Origin: CAVSWN01 sp046728115
Lineage (GTDB): Bacteria > Acidobacteriota > Vicinamibacteria > Vicinamibacterales > CAVVIG01
Reading direction: 5' to 3'
Assembly (NCBI GenBank): GCA_046728115.1
Contig: JBKPDW010000218.1
Coordinates: forward strand, 1-15,973
DNA length: 15,973 nucleotides
Numbering within the stretch: the stretch's first letter is position 1; every line of letters begins with the position of its first letter. A program made the translations under genes and the position numbers. This document shows, piece by piece, positions 1 through 6,419 of this stretch. Below the pieces are notes generated by a model, which was given only the letters and a program-made list of their open reading frames with translations, was not told where the DNA came from and searched no databases.

Positions 1-306
1 CTCCTGATGAACGCCGTTGAGTGGGGTGGAAAGCTGGATCCGAAACGGAAAGTGAAGATTTCCTACATCCGGGCCAAGCGCCTGCTCCTCTACCGGATTG
101 CGGATCCCGGGCCGGGCTTCAAGATGGAAGGGCTCGATCACGCCGCGATCAGCTATCCCGGCAATCCGATCGAACACATGCAGGTGCGCGAAACCAAGGG
201 GCTGCGCCCGGGAGGCTTCGGAATTCTGATGGTACGCGCGAAGGTGGACGAATTGATCTACAACGAGAAACAGAACGAGGTGGTCTTCATCAAGTATCTG
301 AGCTGA
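1..306 (+). CDS. RsbW-like ATP-binding (HATPase) protein, 3' end only
   Basis: The reading frame is open from base 1, so the true start lies upstream; the ATG at base 7 is the Met inside an N-box-like LLMNAVEWGG and not a start. The visible 101 residues carry this N-box, then IADPGPGF (the G1 box that contacts ATP) and PGGFGILMVRAKVDEL (a G2-box-like glycine turn plus helix). This order is that of HATPase_c_2 proteins of the RsbW/SpoIIAB anti-sigma kinase type, which phosphorylate or bind anti-sigma-factor antagonists. The frame ends shortly after the ATPase fold, so nothing is fused at the C-terminus; what lies N-terminal cannot be seen. Partner switching with a sigma factor is inferred from the family, and no antagonist or sigma gene is in view. 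The MFS gene downstream is 137 bases away and probably independent. Confidence 0.8.
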   Translation, partial: LLMNAVEWGGKLDPKRKVKISYIRAKRLLLYRIADPGPGFKMEGLDHAAISYPGNPIEHMQVRETKGLRPGGFGILMVRAKVDELIYNEKQNEVVFIKYLS

Positions 307-398
307 ATTCGCCGGAGCTGCCTTCTTCTCCGTGGCCCTCCGTTTTCTGTTGCTCTGTGCGAATCCGTTATCTCCGCAACCCTCACTGACCGCGCGAT

Positions 399-404
399 TA
401 CAAT
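399..404 (+). promoter_or_regulatory. Candidate -10 element (TACAAT) for the MFS gene at 444
   Basis: TACAAT matches the sigma-70 -10 consensus in 5 of 6 positions and lies 39 bases before the ATG at 444, which would give a short leader. No convincing -35 box is found 16-18 bases upstream, so the assignment is tentative. Confidence 0.3.
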
Positions 405-443
405 CATTCACTGCGGTCAACTTCGATTTCTTCACCCGTCACA

Positions 444-1625
444 ATGTCGAACCGCATGCTGTCGCCGAAAATCCAGCTGGCCTGGCTGTCGCTTGCAATG
501 TTTCTGGGGATGACGCTGTGGTTTTCGGCCACGGCCGCCAACGCACCGATCGTCGCCGAGTTCCATCTCTCCCCGGCCGAAACGGCCTGGCTGACGATGG
601 CAGTGCAGGGCGGATTCGTCCTCGGGACGCTCGTGTCGGCCACGCTGAATCTGCCCGACATCATCAACTCACGGACGCTGTTCAACATCGGCTGCATCGC
701 CGGCGCACTCGCGAATGCGGCGCTCACGGTCGCCCCCGGCGCGTTGACGCTGATCGGCTTGCGCGTCGGCACGGGGGCGGCGCTGGCGATGGTCTATCCG
801 CCCGGCATGAAGGTGGCCGCCGGCTGGTTTGCCGAGCGGCGAGGTGCAGCATTGGGCGTCCTCATCGGCGCACTGACGGTCGGATCCGCGTTTCCCCATT
901 TGCTTGCCTTGGCATCGGCCGCCGTGCCGTGGCGCGTGCTCATGCTCGTCGCCTCCGCCCTGGCGATTACTGGAGGAGGACTGATAATCGCTCTCGTTCG
1001 TGACGGACCGCACGTCGCGAGCACTGCACGCTTCGATCCTCGCGCCGTCGCGCGCGTGTTCGCCGATCGACAAACGCGGCTCGCGACGCTGGGCTATCTC
1101 GGTCACATGTGGGAGCTGTACGCCGTATGGACCTGGATTGCCGCGTTCGCCGCGGCGGGATCGGATCTCGACCGCGGGGCGCTTTCGGCATCGATGGTCG
1201 GATCGACCGTCGCGTTCGTCACCATCGCAAGCGGCGCGATCGGATCAGCCGCCGCGGGTGCATTTGCCGATCGGATTGGCAAGGCGCGCGTTGCGGCGTG
1301 GGCGATGCTCATCAGCGGCACGTGCTGTGCGATCGCCGGCCTGATGTTTCGCGCGGCGACACCCGTTCTCGTGCTCTTCGCCGTGATATGGGGCATCGCG
1401 GTCGTGGCCGATTCGGCGCAGCTGTCCGCGCTGGTCGCACAGTACAGCCCGCGCGACCACGTCGGCACTGCGCTCACTATCCAGACGTGCTCTGGTTTCC
1501 TCCTGACCATGGCATCTATTCGCCTGCTGCCGGTCGTCGCGCAGGCGGTCGGATGGCAATGGGTGTTTCTCTGCCTCGTCCCGGGCCCGTTTCTGGGCGC
1601 GCTCGCGTTGCGAGGGTTGAAATAG
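444..1625 (+). CDS. MFS transporter, 12-helix permease
   Basis: Inner-membrane secondary transporter of 393 residues, the usual MFS length. The protein is almost wholly hydrophobic, with two six-helix halves separated by a basic stretch around residues 190-215. The N-terminal segment (LAMFLGMTLWFSATAANAPI) and the GYLGHMWELYAVWTWI helix after the central loop are typical of a widespread unassigned MFS branch. The first half lacks a clear GRxGRR loop; a DRIGKAR loop follows the helix near residue 275. The substrate cannot be read from sequence. The start is the ATG at 444 (MSNRML), with a second in-frame Met four codons later; there is no Shine-Dalgarno sequence before either. It stands alone between the ATPase gene and a long leader region. 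Confidence 0.88.
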   Translation: MSNRMLSPKIQLAWLSLAMFLGMTLWFSATAANAPIVAEFHLSPAETAWLTMAVQGGFVLGTLVSATLNLPDIINSRTLFNIGCIAGALANAALTVAPGALTLIGLRVGTGAALAMVYPPGMKVAAGWFAERRGAALGVLIGALTVGSAFPHLLALASAAVPWRVLMLVASALAITGGGLIIALVRDGPHVASTARFDPRAVARVFADRQTRLATLGYLGHMWELYAVWTWIAAFAAAGSDLDRGALSASMVGSTVAFVTIASGAIGSAAAGAFADRIGKARVAAWAMLISGTCCAIAGLMFRAATPVLVLFAVIWGIAVVADSAQLSALVAQYSPRDHVGTALTIQTCSGFLLTMASIRLLPVVAQAVGWQWVFLCLVPGPFLGALALRGLK

Positions 1626-1944
1626 CGGTTCGGGCTTGCTAGGCACACTCTCTTGTAGCTCATCCGACGCGTTGTAGGAGCGCCATTCCTTCATATCCTG
1701 GCTCTTGATGGACGACAGCCCCGCGCAATGACGAATGCGGACGCTAACGTAACAAGAATGAAACCTGCCGAGCGACGTCCCACAGGCCGACGCCCCTCCT
1801 CGATGATCCGTTCGCTTGGTGAGGAGGTCCTATATCTCCTGCTTGCAGGATCGCGGGACTTCAGGTAAGGTTTTTGCCTGACTTTCGGCTGCCAGCGTGT
1901 GTCTGCGCCCCGCCACGCTTTTTTCCCGCTTAGGAGAGAGTTGA
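1626..1944 (+). promoter_or_regulatory. Gene-free stretch with a structured candidate leader of the RRM gene
   Basis: No credible coding frame lies in these 319 bases. The second half holds several stem-loops: 1795-1801 (CCTCCTC) pairs with 1821-1827 (GAGGAGG); 1837-1842 (TCCTGC) pairs with 1845-1850 (GCAGGA); 1861-1868 (TCAGGTAA) pairs with 1874-1881 (TTGCCTGA) with one G-U pair and a five-base loop. TCTCCT at 1835-1840 is also complementary to the ribosome binding site AGGAGA at 1932-1937, so alternative folds could hide or expose it. This resembles an RNA leader controlling the RNA-binding protein gene, but the pairings were found by eye and no known riboswitch class is recognised. No convincing promoter was found. 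Confidence 0.4.
1932..1937 (+). promoter_or_regulatory. Ribosome binding site fixing the TTG start at 1945
   Basis: AGGAGA lies seven bases before the TTG at 1945. It is one of the few strong Shine-Dalgarno sequences in the window and supports the non-ATG start, which lets the protein begin at AVRLFVGNL, the usual N-terminus of small bacterial RRM proteins. Confidence 0.7.
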
Positions 1945-2541
1945 TTGGCCGTCCGTCTGTTCGTTGGTAACCTCGCGTACAGCACGACCGAAGCGGATTT
2001 GCGTACGTATTTCGGCGCTATTGCACCACCCTCCCAGGTCGTGCTCCCGGTAGACCGCGAGACTGGTCGTCCGCGCGGCTTTGCGTTTGTCGAGTTTCTC
2101 GATCGCGCCCACGCCGAGCAGGCGATTCAGCGTTTCAACGGTCAAATGTTCAACGGACGGCCACTGGCCGTCAGCGAAGCGCGAGCTCGCGAGGATCGCG
2201 GGCCCGGTGGTCCCCGGCCTGGCGGCTTCGCGGGTCCGCGGCCGGGCGGCTTTGCGCCACGCGCTCCCGGTTCCTTTGGCGGGCCGCGGCAGTTCGATTC
2301 CGGCGCCGCGCCGAGCATCCCGCCAAATCGCAGTCGAAATTTTGGACCTGACGCCAAGCCTCAGCGTGGCGGTTCCAAGTCGAAGAAGAAGGATACCGAC
2401 AAGCCACGTGGACCGATCCCGCTGAAGAACACAGGCCGTTCGTTCAGCCTCGACGACGTCGATTCCGTGGACGAGCCGTTGCCGGATATCGACGACGTCG
2501 CCACGAGCAAACCGCACACAGACGAGGAAGACGACGGGTAG
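1945..2541 (+). CDS. RRM-domain RNA-binding protein with disordered G/P/R-rich tail
   Basis: Cytoplasmic single-stranded RNA-binding protein of 198 residues. The RRM spans about residues 3-79, with RNP2 as LFVGNL (5-10) and RNP1 as RGFAFVEF (44-51), including the aromatic residues that stack on RNA bases. Bacterial single-RRM proteins are usually 80-110 residues; here a long tail follows: an RPGGF-type Gly/Pro/Arg-rich part (85-115), a basic KSKKK patch (145-149), and an acidic end (DDVDSVDE to EEDDG). Such tails suggest extra RNA contacts or phase behaviour (inference). The start is TTG, set by a good Shine-Dalgarno sequence. It appears monocistronic, with a long upstream region that may be a regulatory leader, as is known for cold-induced RRM proteins in other bacteria. 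The target RNAs are unknown. Confidence 0.9.
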   Translation: MAVRLFVGNLAYSTTEADLRTYFGAIAPPSQVVLPVDRETGRPRGFAFVEFLDRAHAEQAIQRFNGQMFNGRPLAVSEARAREDRGPGGPRPGGFAGPRPGGFAPRAPGSFGGPRQFDSGAAPSIPPNRSRNFGPDAKPQRGGSKSKKKDTDKPRGPIPLKNTGRSFSLDDVDSVDEPLPDIDDVATSKPHTDEEDDG

Positions 2542-2542
2542 G

Positions 2543-2558
2543 GCGGCGGGACCGCCGC
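2543..2558 (+). terminator. GC stem-loop immediately after the RRM stop codon
   Basis: GCGGCGG at 2543-2549 and CCGCCGC at 2552-2558 form a perfect seven-base inverted repeat starting two bases after the stop codon and lying between two convergent genes. No T-run follows on either strand, so it is not a canonical intrinsic terminator; it may act as an end-protecting hairpin. Confidence 0.35.
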
Positions 2559-2592
2559 TACGGTCGTGTGGCTGCTCCTGCTCCGGCTGCAC

Positions 2593-3285
2593 TCATCGTG
2601 CATCAGCATCGTAGACGTGCGTGATCGTACGCGGCTGGCCGCTCTGTCCGCCCTGTGCGTGCCGGCTGCCGCCACCGCCTTCCATCGTTGCCGCGATGCG
2701 CAGCTGATGGTGCTCGGGATCGACGGAGAAGGTTTGTGTGATTTTGCCCGAACCGAGCCCGCTGATTTCGCTGACGAGCTTGTCGCCGTCCCATTTCGTC
2801 TTGCGCTCGGTGTGCGTGTTCTCGTCCTTGATCTTTTTTCCGTCTGGCGACAAACGCGTGGTGTGTCCGTCCGCCGACGTGATGATGATCATCGATTCGC
2901 TCTGAGTGATCGTCAGATGATCGGACGGGTTGATGATCTCGCGCATCGCTTCGCGCATGCGCGCCATGTCCTCCGGATTCATGTTGCCGGAGTTCCCGCC
3001 ACGCCCCATGCCTCCGCCGCCGTACCCGCCACGGAACCCTCCACCGCCGCCGCCACGGCGACCATACCCGCCGCCGCCTCCATTCCCCCGCTGCCGATCG
3101 CCGCTTGCTCCGCGGTCCATCGGCTGATCGCTCAGATCCTTGTTGAGCGTCCACGCCCCGATCAGCGAATCCTTGGGTGCCGCTTGCGTCCGGCCGTCCG
3201 CGACCGCTCCAGCAACAAACGCGGCCGCCACGAAGGCAAGGCTCACACCCCACGCGCGTCCTGTCGCGTTCACAAGCCACTCCAT
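2593..3285 (-). CDS. Exported glycine-rich protein of unknown function
   Basis: I do not recognise a named family. The 230-residue product starts with a hydrophobic helix (WGVSLAFVAAAFVAGAVADG) that reads as a signal peptide or anchor. It is followed by IGAWTLNKDLSDQP, a segment resembling the GxWxLNxxKS opening of many exported acidobacterial proteins. A Gly/Arg-rich linker follows, then MNPEDMARMREAMREII and a beta-rich part (LTITQSESMIIITSADGHT, then TKWDGDKLVSEISGLGSGKI) that looks like a lipocalin- or toast-rack-like sheet. The ATG at 3285 is preferred because a -10-like CATAAT lies just upstream at 3313-3318; the in-frame ATG at 3342 would add 19 Arg/His-rich residues before the signal peptide and also lacks a Shine-Dalgarno sequence. 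The gene converges on the RRM gene, so they are not co-transcribed. Confidence 0.72.
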   Translation of the reverse strand: MEWLVNATGRAWGVSLAFVAAAFVAGAVADGRTQAAPKDSLIGAWTLNKDLSDQPMDRGASGDRQRGNGGGGGYGRRGGGGGGFRGGYGGGGMGRGGNSGNMNPEDMARMREAMREIINPSDHLTITQSESMIIITSADGHTTRLSPDGKKIKDENTHTERKTKWDGDKLVSEISGLGSGKITQTFSVDPEHHQLRIAATMEGGGGSRHAQGGQSGQPRTITHVYDADAR

Positions 3286-3373
3286 TCGGCAGGCGCTGTG
3301 TGCATCGGTTCGATTATGGCGGTGACGTTTGCGCGTCGCCATGTGAAAAGACTGTGAAAGGCAGCGTCACGGC

Positions 3374-3410
3374 TTAGGTGTCAGGGCTTACGGGTTAGTT
3401 AGGGATTAGG
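3374..3410 (+). repeat. Degenerate heptamer repeats, TTAGGGA type, left cluster
   Basis: Reading the plus strand in steps of seven gives TTAGGTG, TCAGGGC, TTACGGG, then after a four-base slip TTAGGGA and TTAGG. The same unit occurs in inverted orientation at about 3577-3597, so the two clusters bracket the stretch before the kinase gene. They resemble short tandemly repeated repetitive sequences of cyanobacteria in unit size, but relatedness is not implied. Confidence 0.55.
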
Positions 3411-3576
3411 ATCGATCGTACGTACCAGACCGTGCGTGAGGCTGCCGACATCGCCGAGCAAGCTCGTCACCTGCGCTCATCGATCGATTCGATGAATTTC
3501 CGGCGGGTAGCAATTTCACGGTCGGTCTCCGGGTCCCCGAAAGCTGATGATGATCTAATCCTGTTTTTCTTCTCAA
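3411..3576 (+). other. Intergenic core between two heptamer clusters, with a possible gene relic
   Basis: No complete gene is present. One plus-strand frame from about 3429 reads TVREAADIAEQARHLRSSID with a regular helical pattern like the C-terminal helix of methyl-accepting chemotaxis proteins. The frame has no credible start and is closed upstream by a TAG inside the repeat cluster. This may be a leftover of a deleted gene or chance. ATCGATCG occurs near both ends (about 3410-3417 and 3478-3486). No promoter for the downstream kinase was identified. Confidence 0.25.
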
Positions 3577-3597
3577 TCCCTAGTCCCTGATCCCTGA
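3577..3597 (-). repeat. Heptamer repeats, TCAGGGA type, right cluster, touching the kinase start
   Basis: On the minus strand three adjacent units read TCAGGGA, TCAGGGA, CTAGGGA. This is the inverse orientation of the cluster at 3374-3410. The last base of the array on the plus strand is the A of the ATG of the kinase gene, so the array occupies the position where a ribosome binding site would normally be. Confidence 0.6.
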
Positions 3598-5156
3598 TGC
3601 ATTGGTACAAAAGCCTCTATTGGCGAATCGCTCTCGGCGTGGTCGCATTTCTCGCGGCGATGCTCGTCGTGCAGGCGATGTTGTTCGTCTGGGCGGTGTC
3701 GAGATCGGGGCGCAATCTGCCCGGGCAATCGCCGGCGCGCCTCGGAATGACCGTTGCGCTCGATCTGGCGAACGTGCTCGAGCGTGATCCGCACACCGAT
3801 CTCACGGCGTACATCCGGGAGCAGTACGCGCAGTATACGCATCCATTCTTCGTGATGATGACCGACGGGCGCGTCATCACGAGTGGCAGCGAGACGTTTC
3901 CCGAACCGCTCATGGCGATGGCGCGCGCGCGGCTGCAATGGGCCGATGCGCGCGGCCGCGGCGAACGTCCCGGTCCGCCTCGACCCGATCGGTTCGGGCC
4001 GCCGCCCGTGGATCGGTTCGGCGCACCGCCGGATCGGTTCGAGCGGTTCGAGCGCGGCGGTGACCGCTTCGACCGTGACGTCAGCGGCGTTCGGTTTGTC
4101 CGGCCGTCGCCGATCCTCGTGGACGGTCGACTGGCGGGCGTCGTCGTCGTGCCACCACAGGCACCGTTCGGGTTCCTGCTCGGGCGCTACGCTCCGCTCC
4201 TCGCCATCGTCGCCGCCGGTGTGCTGATCCTCGGCGCGGTGCTCACGTCGCTGATGATCTTCGGTCCGGCCCGCCGGCGGCTGCGCGCGCTCGAAGCAGC
4301 CGCGCGTAAATTCGGCGCGGGCGATCTCTCGGCTCGCGCTCCCGCCCGTGGCGGCGACGAAATCGCCGCTGTCGCCAGCGCCTTCAATGCGATGGCCGAC
4401 GACCTGGGCAAGCGTGCCGAAGCCCTGGCCACCTCCGATCGCGTCCGGCGCCAACTGCTCGCCGACGTGTCGCACGAACTGACAACGCCCATTACGGCCG
4501 TGCGCGGCTATCTCGAAACGCTGACGATGCCCGAAATGCGGCTGGACGAGGCGACACGCACGCGATATCTCACCATCATCGGCGACGAGACCAGCCGGCT
4601 CGAGCGTTTGATTGGCGACCTGCTCGACCTGGCGCGTTTGGAAGGCGGCGGCGGAACGTTGCACATCGAAGACGTCCCGGTGCCGCAACTCTTCGATCGG
4701 GTTGCAGCCCGGCACGAGCGTGCGTGCGAGCGCGCCGGTGTAGCGCTGGAAACGGGTACGGAGCCGGCCGCCGGGATCGTACGAGGCGACCACGACCGCC
4801 TGGAGCAGGCGCTTCAGAACCTCGCCGCAAATGCGATCCGACACGCGCCACGCGGCAGCGTCGTCCGGCTCGCGTCGCGGGCATCCGACGGCACGATCCG
4901 GTTGTCGGTCGAGGATGCTGGCCCGGGCATCGCGCCGGAGCATCTGCCCCACATCTTCGATCGGTTCTACAAGGTGGACCCGGCTCGGCCCTTCGAGTGG
5001 TCGCACGAGCCCGATCAGCGTGCAGGCACCTCGGGCGGAAGCGGACTCGGGCTATCGATTGTGAAGGCTATTGTCGAGCGGCACGGCGGGACGCTGTCGG
5101 TCGACAGCCGGCCGGGGCGCACGGTGTTCGAGGCCGTTCTGCCGCACCCGTCCTAG
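3597..5156 (+). CDS. HAMP-containing sensor histidine kinase
   Basis: Membrane-bound two-component sensor of 519 residues. Order: TM1 at about 9-33; a periplasmic sensor region at 34-195 containing a low-complexity stretch with repeated DRF motifs (D131, D139, D146, D156); TM2 at about 198-222; HAMP (223-280); HisKA with phospho-acceptor His293 in DVSHELTTPI; N-box NLAANAIRHA (408-417); G1 DAGPGI (440-445); and GSGLGLSIV (481-489). All catalytic boxes are intact. The layout is that of EnvZ/BaeS-type kinases, whose partner is normally an OmpR-family regulator encoded next door; none is adjacent here, so the partner is probably outside the window. The start ATG abuts a heptamer repeat and has no Shine-Dalgarno sequence, but MHWYKSLYWRIALG gives a natural N-terminus for TM1. 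The stop overlaps the stop of the convergent small gene by four bases. Confidence 0.93.
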   Translation: MHWYKSLYWRIALGVVAFLAAMLVVQAMLFVWAVSRSGRNLPGQSPARLGMTVALDLANVLERDPHTDLTAYIREQYAQYTHPFFVMMTDGRVITSGSETFPEPLMAMARARLQWADARGRGERPGPPRPDRFGPPPVDRFGAPPDRFERFERGGDRFDRDVSGVRFVRPSPILVDGRLAGVVVVPPQAPFGFLLGRYAPLLAIVAAGVLILGAVLTSLMIFGPARRRLRALEAAARKFGAGDLSARAPARGGDEIAAVASAFNAMADDLGKRAEALATSDRVRRQLLADVSHELTTPITAVRGYLETLTMPEMRLDEATRTRYLTIIGDETSRLERLIGDLLDLARLEGGGGTLHIEDVPVPQLFDRVAARHERACERAGVALETGTEPAAGIVRGDHDRLEQALQNLAANAIRHAPRGSVVRLASRASDGTIRLSVEDAGPGIAPEHLPHIFDRFYKVDPARPFEWSHEPDQRAGTSGGSGLGLSIVKAIVERHGGTLSVDSRPGRTVFEAVLPHPS

Positions 5157-5311
5157 GCCGCCGACTTGGTCCCCTCGTCGTCCGGCGTGCGCACCTCATC
5201 GCGGATCCGGTCGCGCAGCCAGTGAACCGGCTGCGGGTGACGCGCAACGAAGGCCTGCCATTCGGCTTCCGAGAGTGAAATCGAGATCACCCGGTCGCGT
5301 TCGGTGCCCAT
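5153..5311 (-). CDS. Small ribbon-helix-helix-like protein
   Basis: A 52-residue product (MGTERDRVIS...). The segment VISISLS could form a beta strand, followed by two predicted helices, EAEWQAFVARHP and PVHWLRDRIRDEV, then a short polar tail. The strand-helix-helix order matches the CopG/Arc/MetJ fold, which binds DNA as a dimer, but no family is recognised and antitoxin-type use is only a possibility; there is no toxin gene beside it. The start at 5311 is preferred over the in-frame ATG at 5335 because GGAGGGG (5320-5326 on the opposite strand) sits eight bases before it. The stop codon shares the palindrome CTAG with the convergent kinase stop. High confidence that it is open with a good ribosome binding site, moderate that it is translated. 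Confidence 0.55.
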   Translation of the reverse strand: MGTERDRVISISLSEAEWQAFVARHPQPVHWLRDRIRDEVRTPDDEGTKSAA

Positions 5312-5385
5312 GTCCTTGTCCCCTCCGGTTCCCATGACGAATCAAGAGTACACACCGATCAGGTACACCTAAAATAGAATGATCT

Positions 5386-5398
5386 GATAGAACCTATC
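5386..5398 (-). terminator. Weak stem-loop right after the LysR stop codon
   Basis: GATAG and CTATC form a five-base inverted repeat around a three-base loop, directly 3' of the LysR stop. An A/T-rich run (ATTCTATTTT on the minus strand) follows about eight bases later. The stem is short, so terminator function is only plausible. It could equally be part of the control region of the small gene that starts at 5311. Confidence 0.25.
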
Positions 5399-6328
5399 TC
5401 ATTTCGTCATGAATGGCCGGCGGGCCGGCGGGGCCAGCCGCAGGCGGTCTCGAACCGCCTCGAATGCCGCGAGAAGCTCGTGAATGCTGCGCGGAATGCG
5501 GTTGGCGCGCGGATAGACCCACCCAGTCTCACGGATGAGCTGGTGGCCTTCGATCCGCGCACAGAAGAGCTGGCCGGCCTTCACTTCCCGGGCGATGGCC
5601 TGGTAGGGCACGATGCCGATACCGAGACCGGCTTTGACCATCGCCTTGATGATCTCGACGTTCTCAGTATCCATCACGATCGTCGGCTCGATGTTTTCGG
5701 TCGCGAAGAAATGATCGATGACGCGGCGTGTGCCCGAGCCGGCCTCGAACAGGATGAACGGCTGCCCCGCAAGATCCTGCGGCGAGACCCGCCGCCTCCG
5801 TGCCAGCTGATGCGTGGGCGTAGTCACCAGCAGCAGTTCTTCGTTCAGAACGGGCACGGTTATCAAGTCTGACTCCTCCACCGGCAACGTGAGGAGGCCG
5901 GCATCGACCCGGCCGCCACGGATTTCCGCGACGGATCGCCCGGCCGTCGCCACCGTCAGCCGAACATCGAGACGTGGGTGCACCCGCCGTAGATGCTTCA
6001 GCAGCGGTGGGAACACATACATGCAGACCGTCATGCCGCCGGAGATCCTGAGAGTCCCCTTCAACTCGCGCGTACGGTCCGTAATCGTGCCGACGGTTTC
6101 GCGGACATCCTGAAACACACGCTGGCCGAGCTGCACCAGGCTCTCTGCCGCCGCCGTCATGCGCACCTGCCGTCCGACCCGGAGAAACAACGGCTCGCCA
6201 AGTTCCTCCTCGAGCAGCAGGATCTGGCGGCTGATGGCGGACTGCGACACGTGCAGCTTCCGGCCAGATGCCGTGAACGAGCCCGTTTCCGCGATGGCTT
6301 GGAGGATTTCTAACTGGCGCAGATCCAT
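5399..6328 (-). CDS. LysR-family transcriptional regulator
   Basis: DNA-binding regulator of 309 residues, the normal LTTR length. The N-terminal winged helix-turn-helix (about 1-60) has the classic pattern MDLRQLEILQAIAETGSFT, AAxxLxVSQSAISRQI-type recognition helix (here GRKLHVSQSAISRQILLLEE) and LGEPLFLR. A linker helix follows, then a periplasmic-binding-like effector domain with LRISGGMTVCMYVFPPLLK and a second lobe ending near AFEAVRDRL. The ATG at 6328 is the usual LTTR start; a GTG two codons upstream at 6334 is also possible. Its gene lies 83 bases downstream of the MFS carrier gene on the same strand, so it may regulate uptake of the same substrate. The effector is unknown. The start lies beside a heptamer repeat cluster. 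Confidence 0.93.
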   Translation of the reverse strand: MDLRQLEILQAIAETGSFTASGRKLHVSQSAISRQILLLEEELGEPLFLRVGRQVRMTAAAESLVQLGQRVFQDVRETVGTITDRTRELKGTLRISGGMTVCMYVFPPLLKHLRRVHPRLDVRLTVATAGRSVAEIRGGRVDAGLLTLPVEESDLITVPVLNEELLLVTTPTHQLARRRRVSPQDLAGQPFILFEAGSGTRRVIDHFFATENIEPTIVMDTENVEIIKAMVKAGLGIGIVPYQAIAREVKAGQLFCARIEGHQLIRETGWVYPRANRIPRSIHELLAAFEAVRDRLRLAPPARRPFMTK

Positions 6329-6337
6329 ACGCACGTC

Positions 6338-6358
6338 ATGGCTGATGGCATATGGCTA
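6338..6358 (+). repeat. Heptamer repeats, ATGGCTR type, left cluster
   Basis: Three exact seven-base steps read ATGGCTG, ATGGCAT, ATGGCTA. ATGGCTGATGGC at 6338-6349 is a perfect 12-base inverted match to 6393-6404, so the transcript between the MFS carrier and LysR could fold into a 12-pair stem with a 43-base loop. Confidence 0.7.
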
Positions 6359-6390
6359 CTTGCTGAACCTGGTGAATCGGTCCGAACAGT

Positions 6391-6419
6391 CAGCCATCAG
6401 CCATTTAGCCATTAGCCAT
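6391..6419 (-). repeat. Heptamer repeats, ATGGCTR type, right cluster containing a stop codon
   Basis: On the minus strand four units read ATGGCTA, ATGGCTA, (one extra base) ATGGCTG, ATGGCTG. The orientation is inverted relative to the cluster at 6338-6358. The first unit supplies the last residues (His-Gly) and the TAA stop of the MFS carrier, so the array overlaps the 3' end of that gene. Confidence 0.7.

Noticed and set aside
3573..5006. Long minus-strand open frame of 477 codons opposite the sensor kinase
   Set aside because: It mirrors the kinase codons, is rich in Arg/His/Asp/Glu with no domain, and the plus-strand frame has all kinase motifs intact.
6338..6419. Heptamer repeats as a CRISPR array
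   Set aside because: Units are only seven bases, contiguous without spacers and in two orientations; no cas gene nearby.
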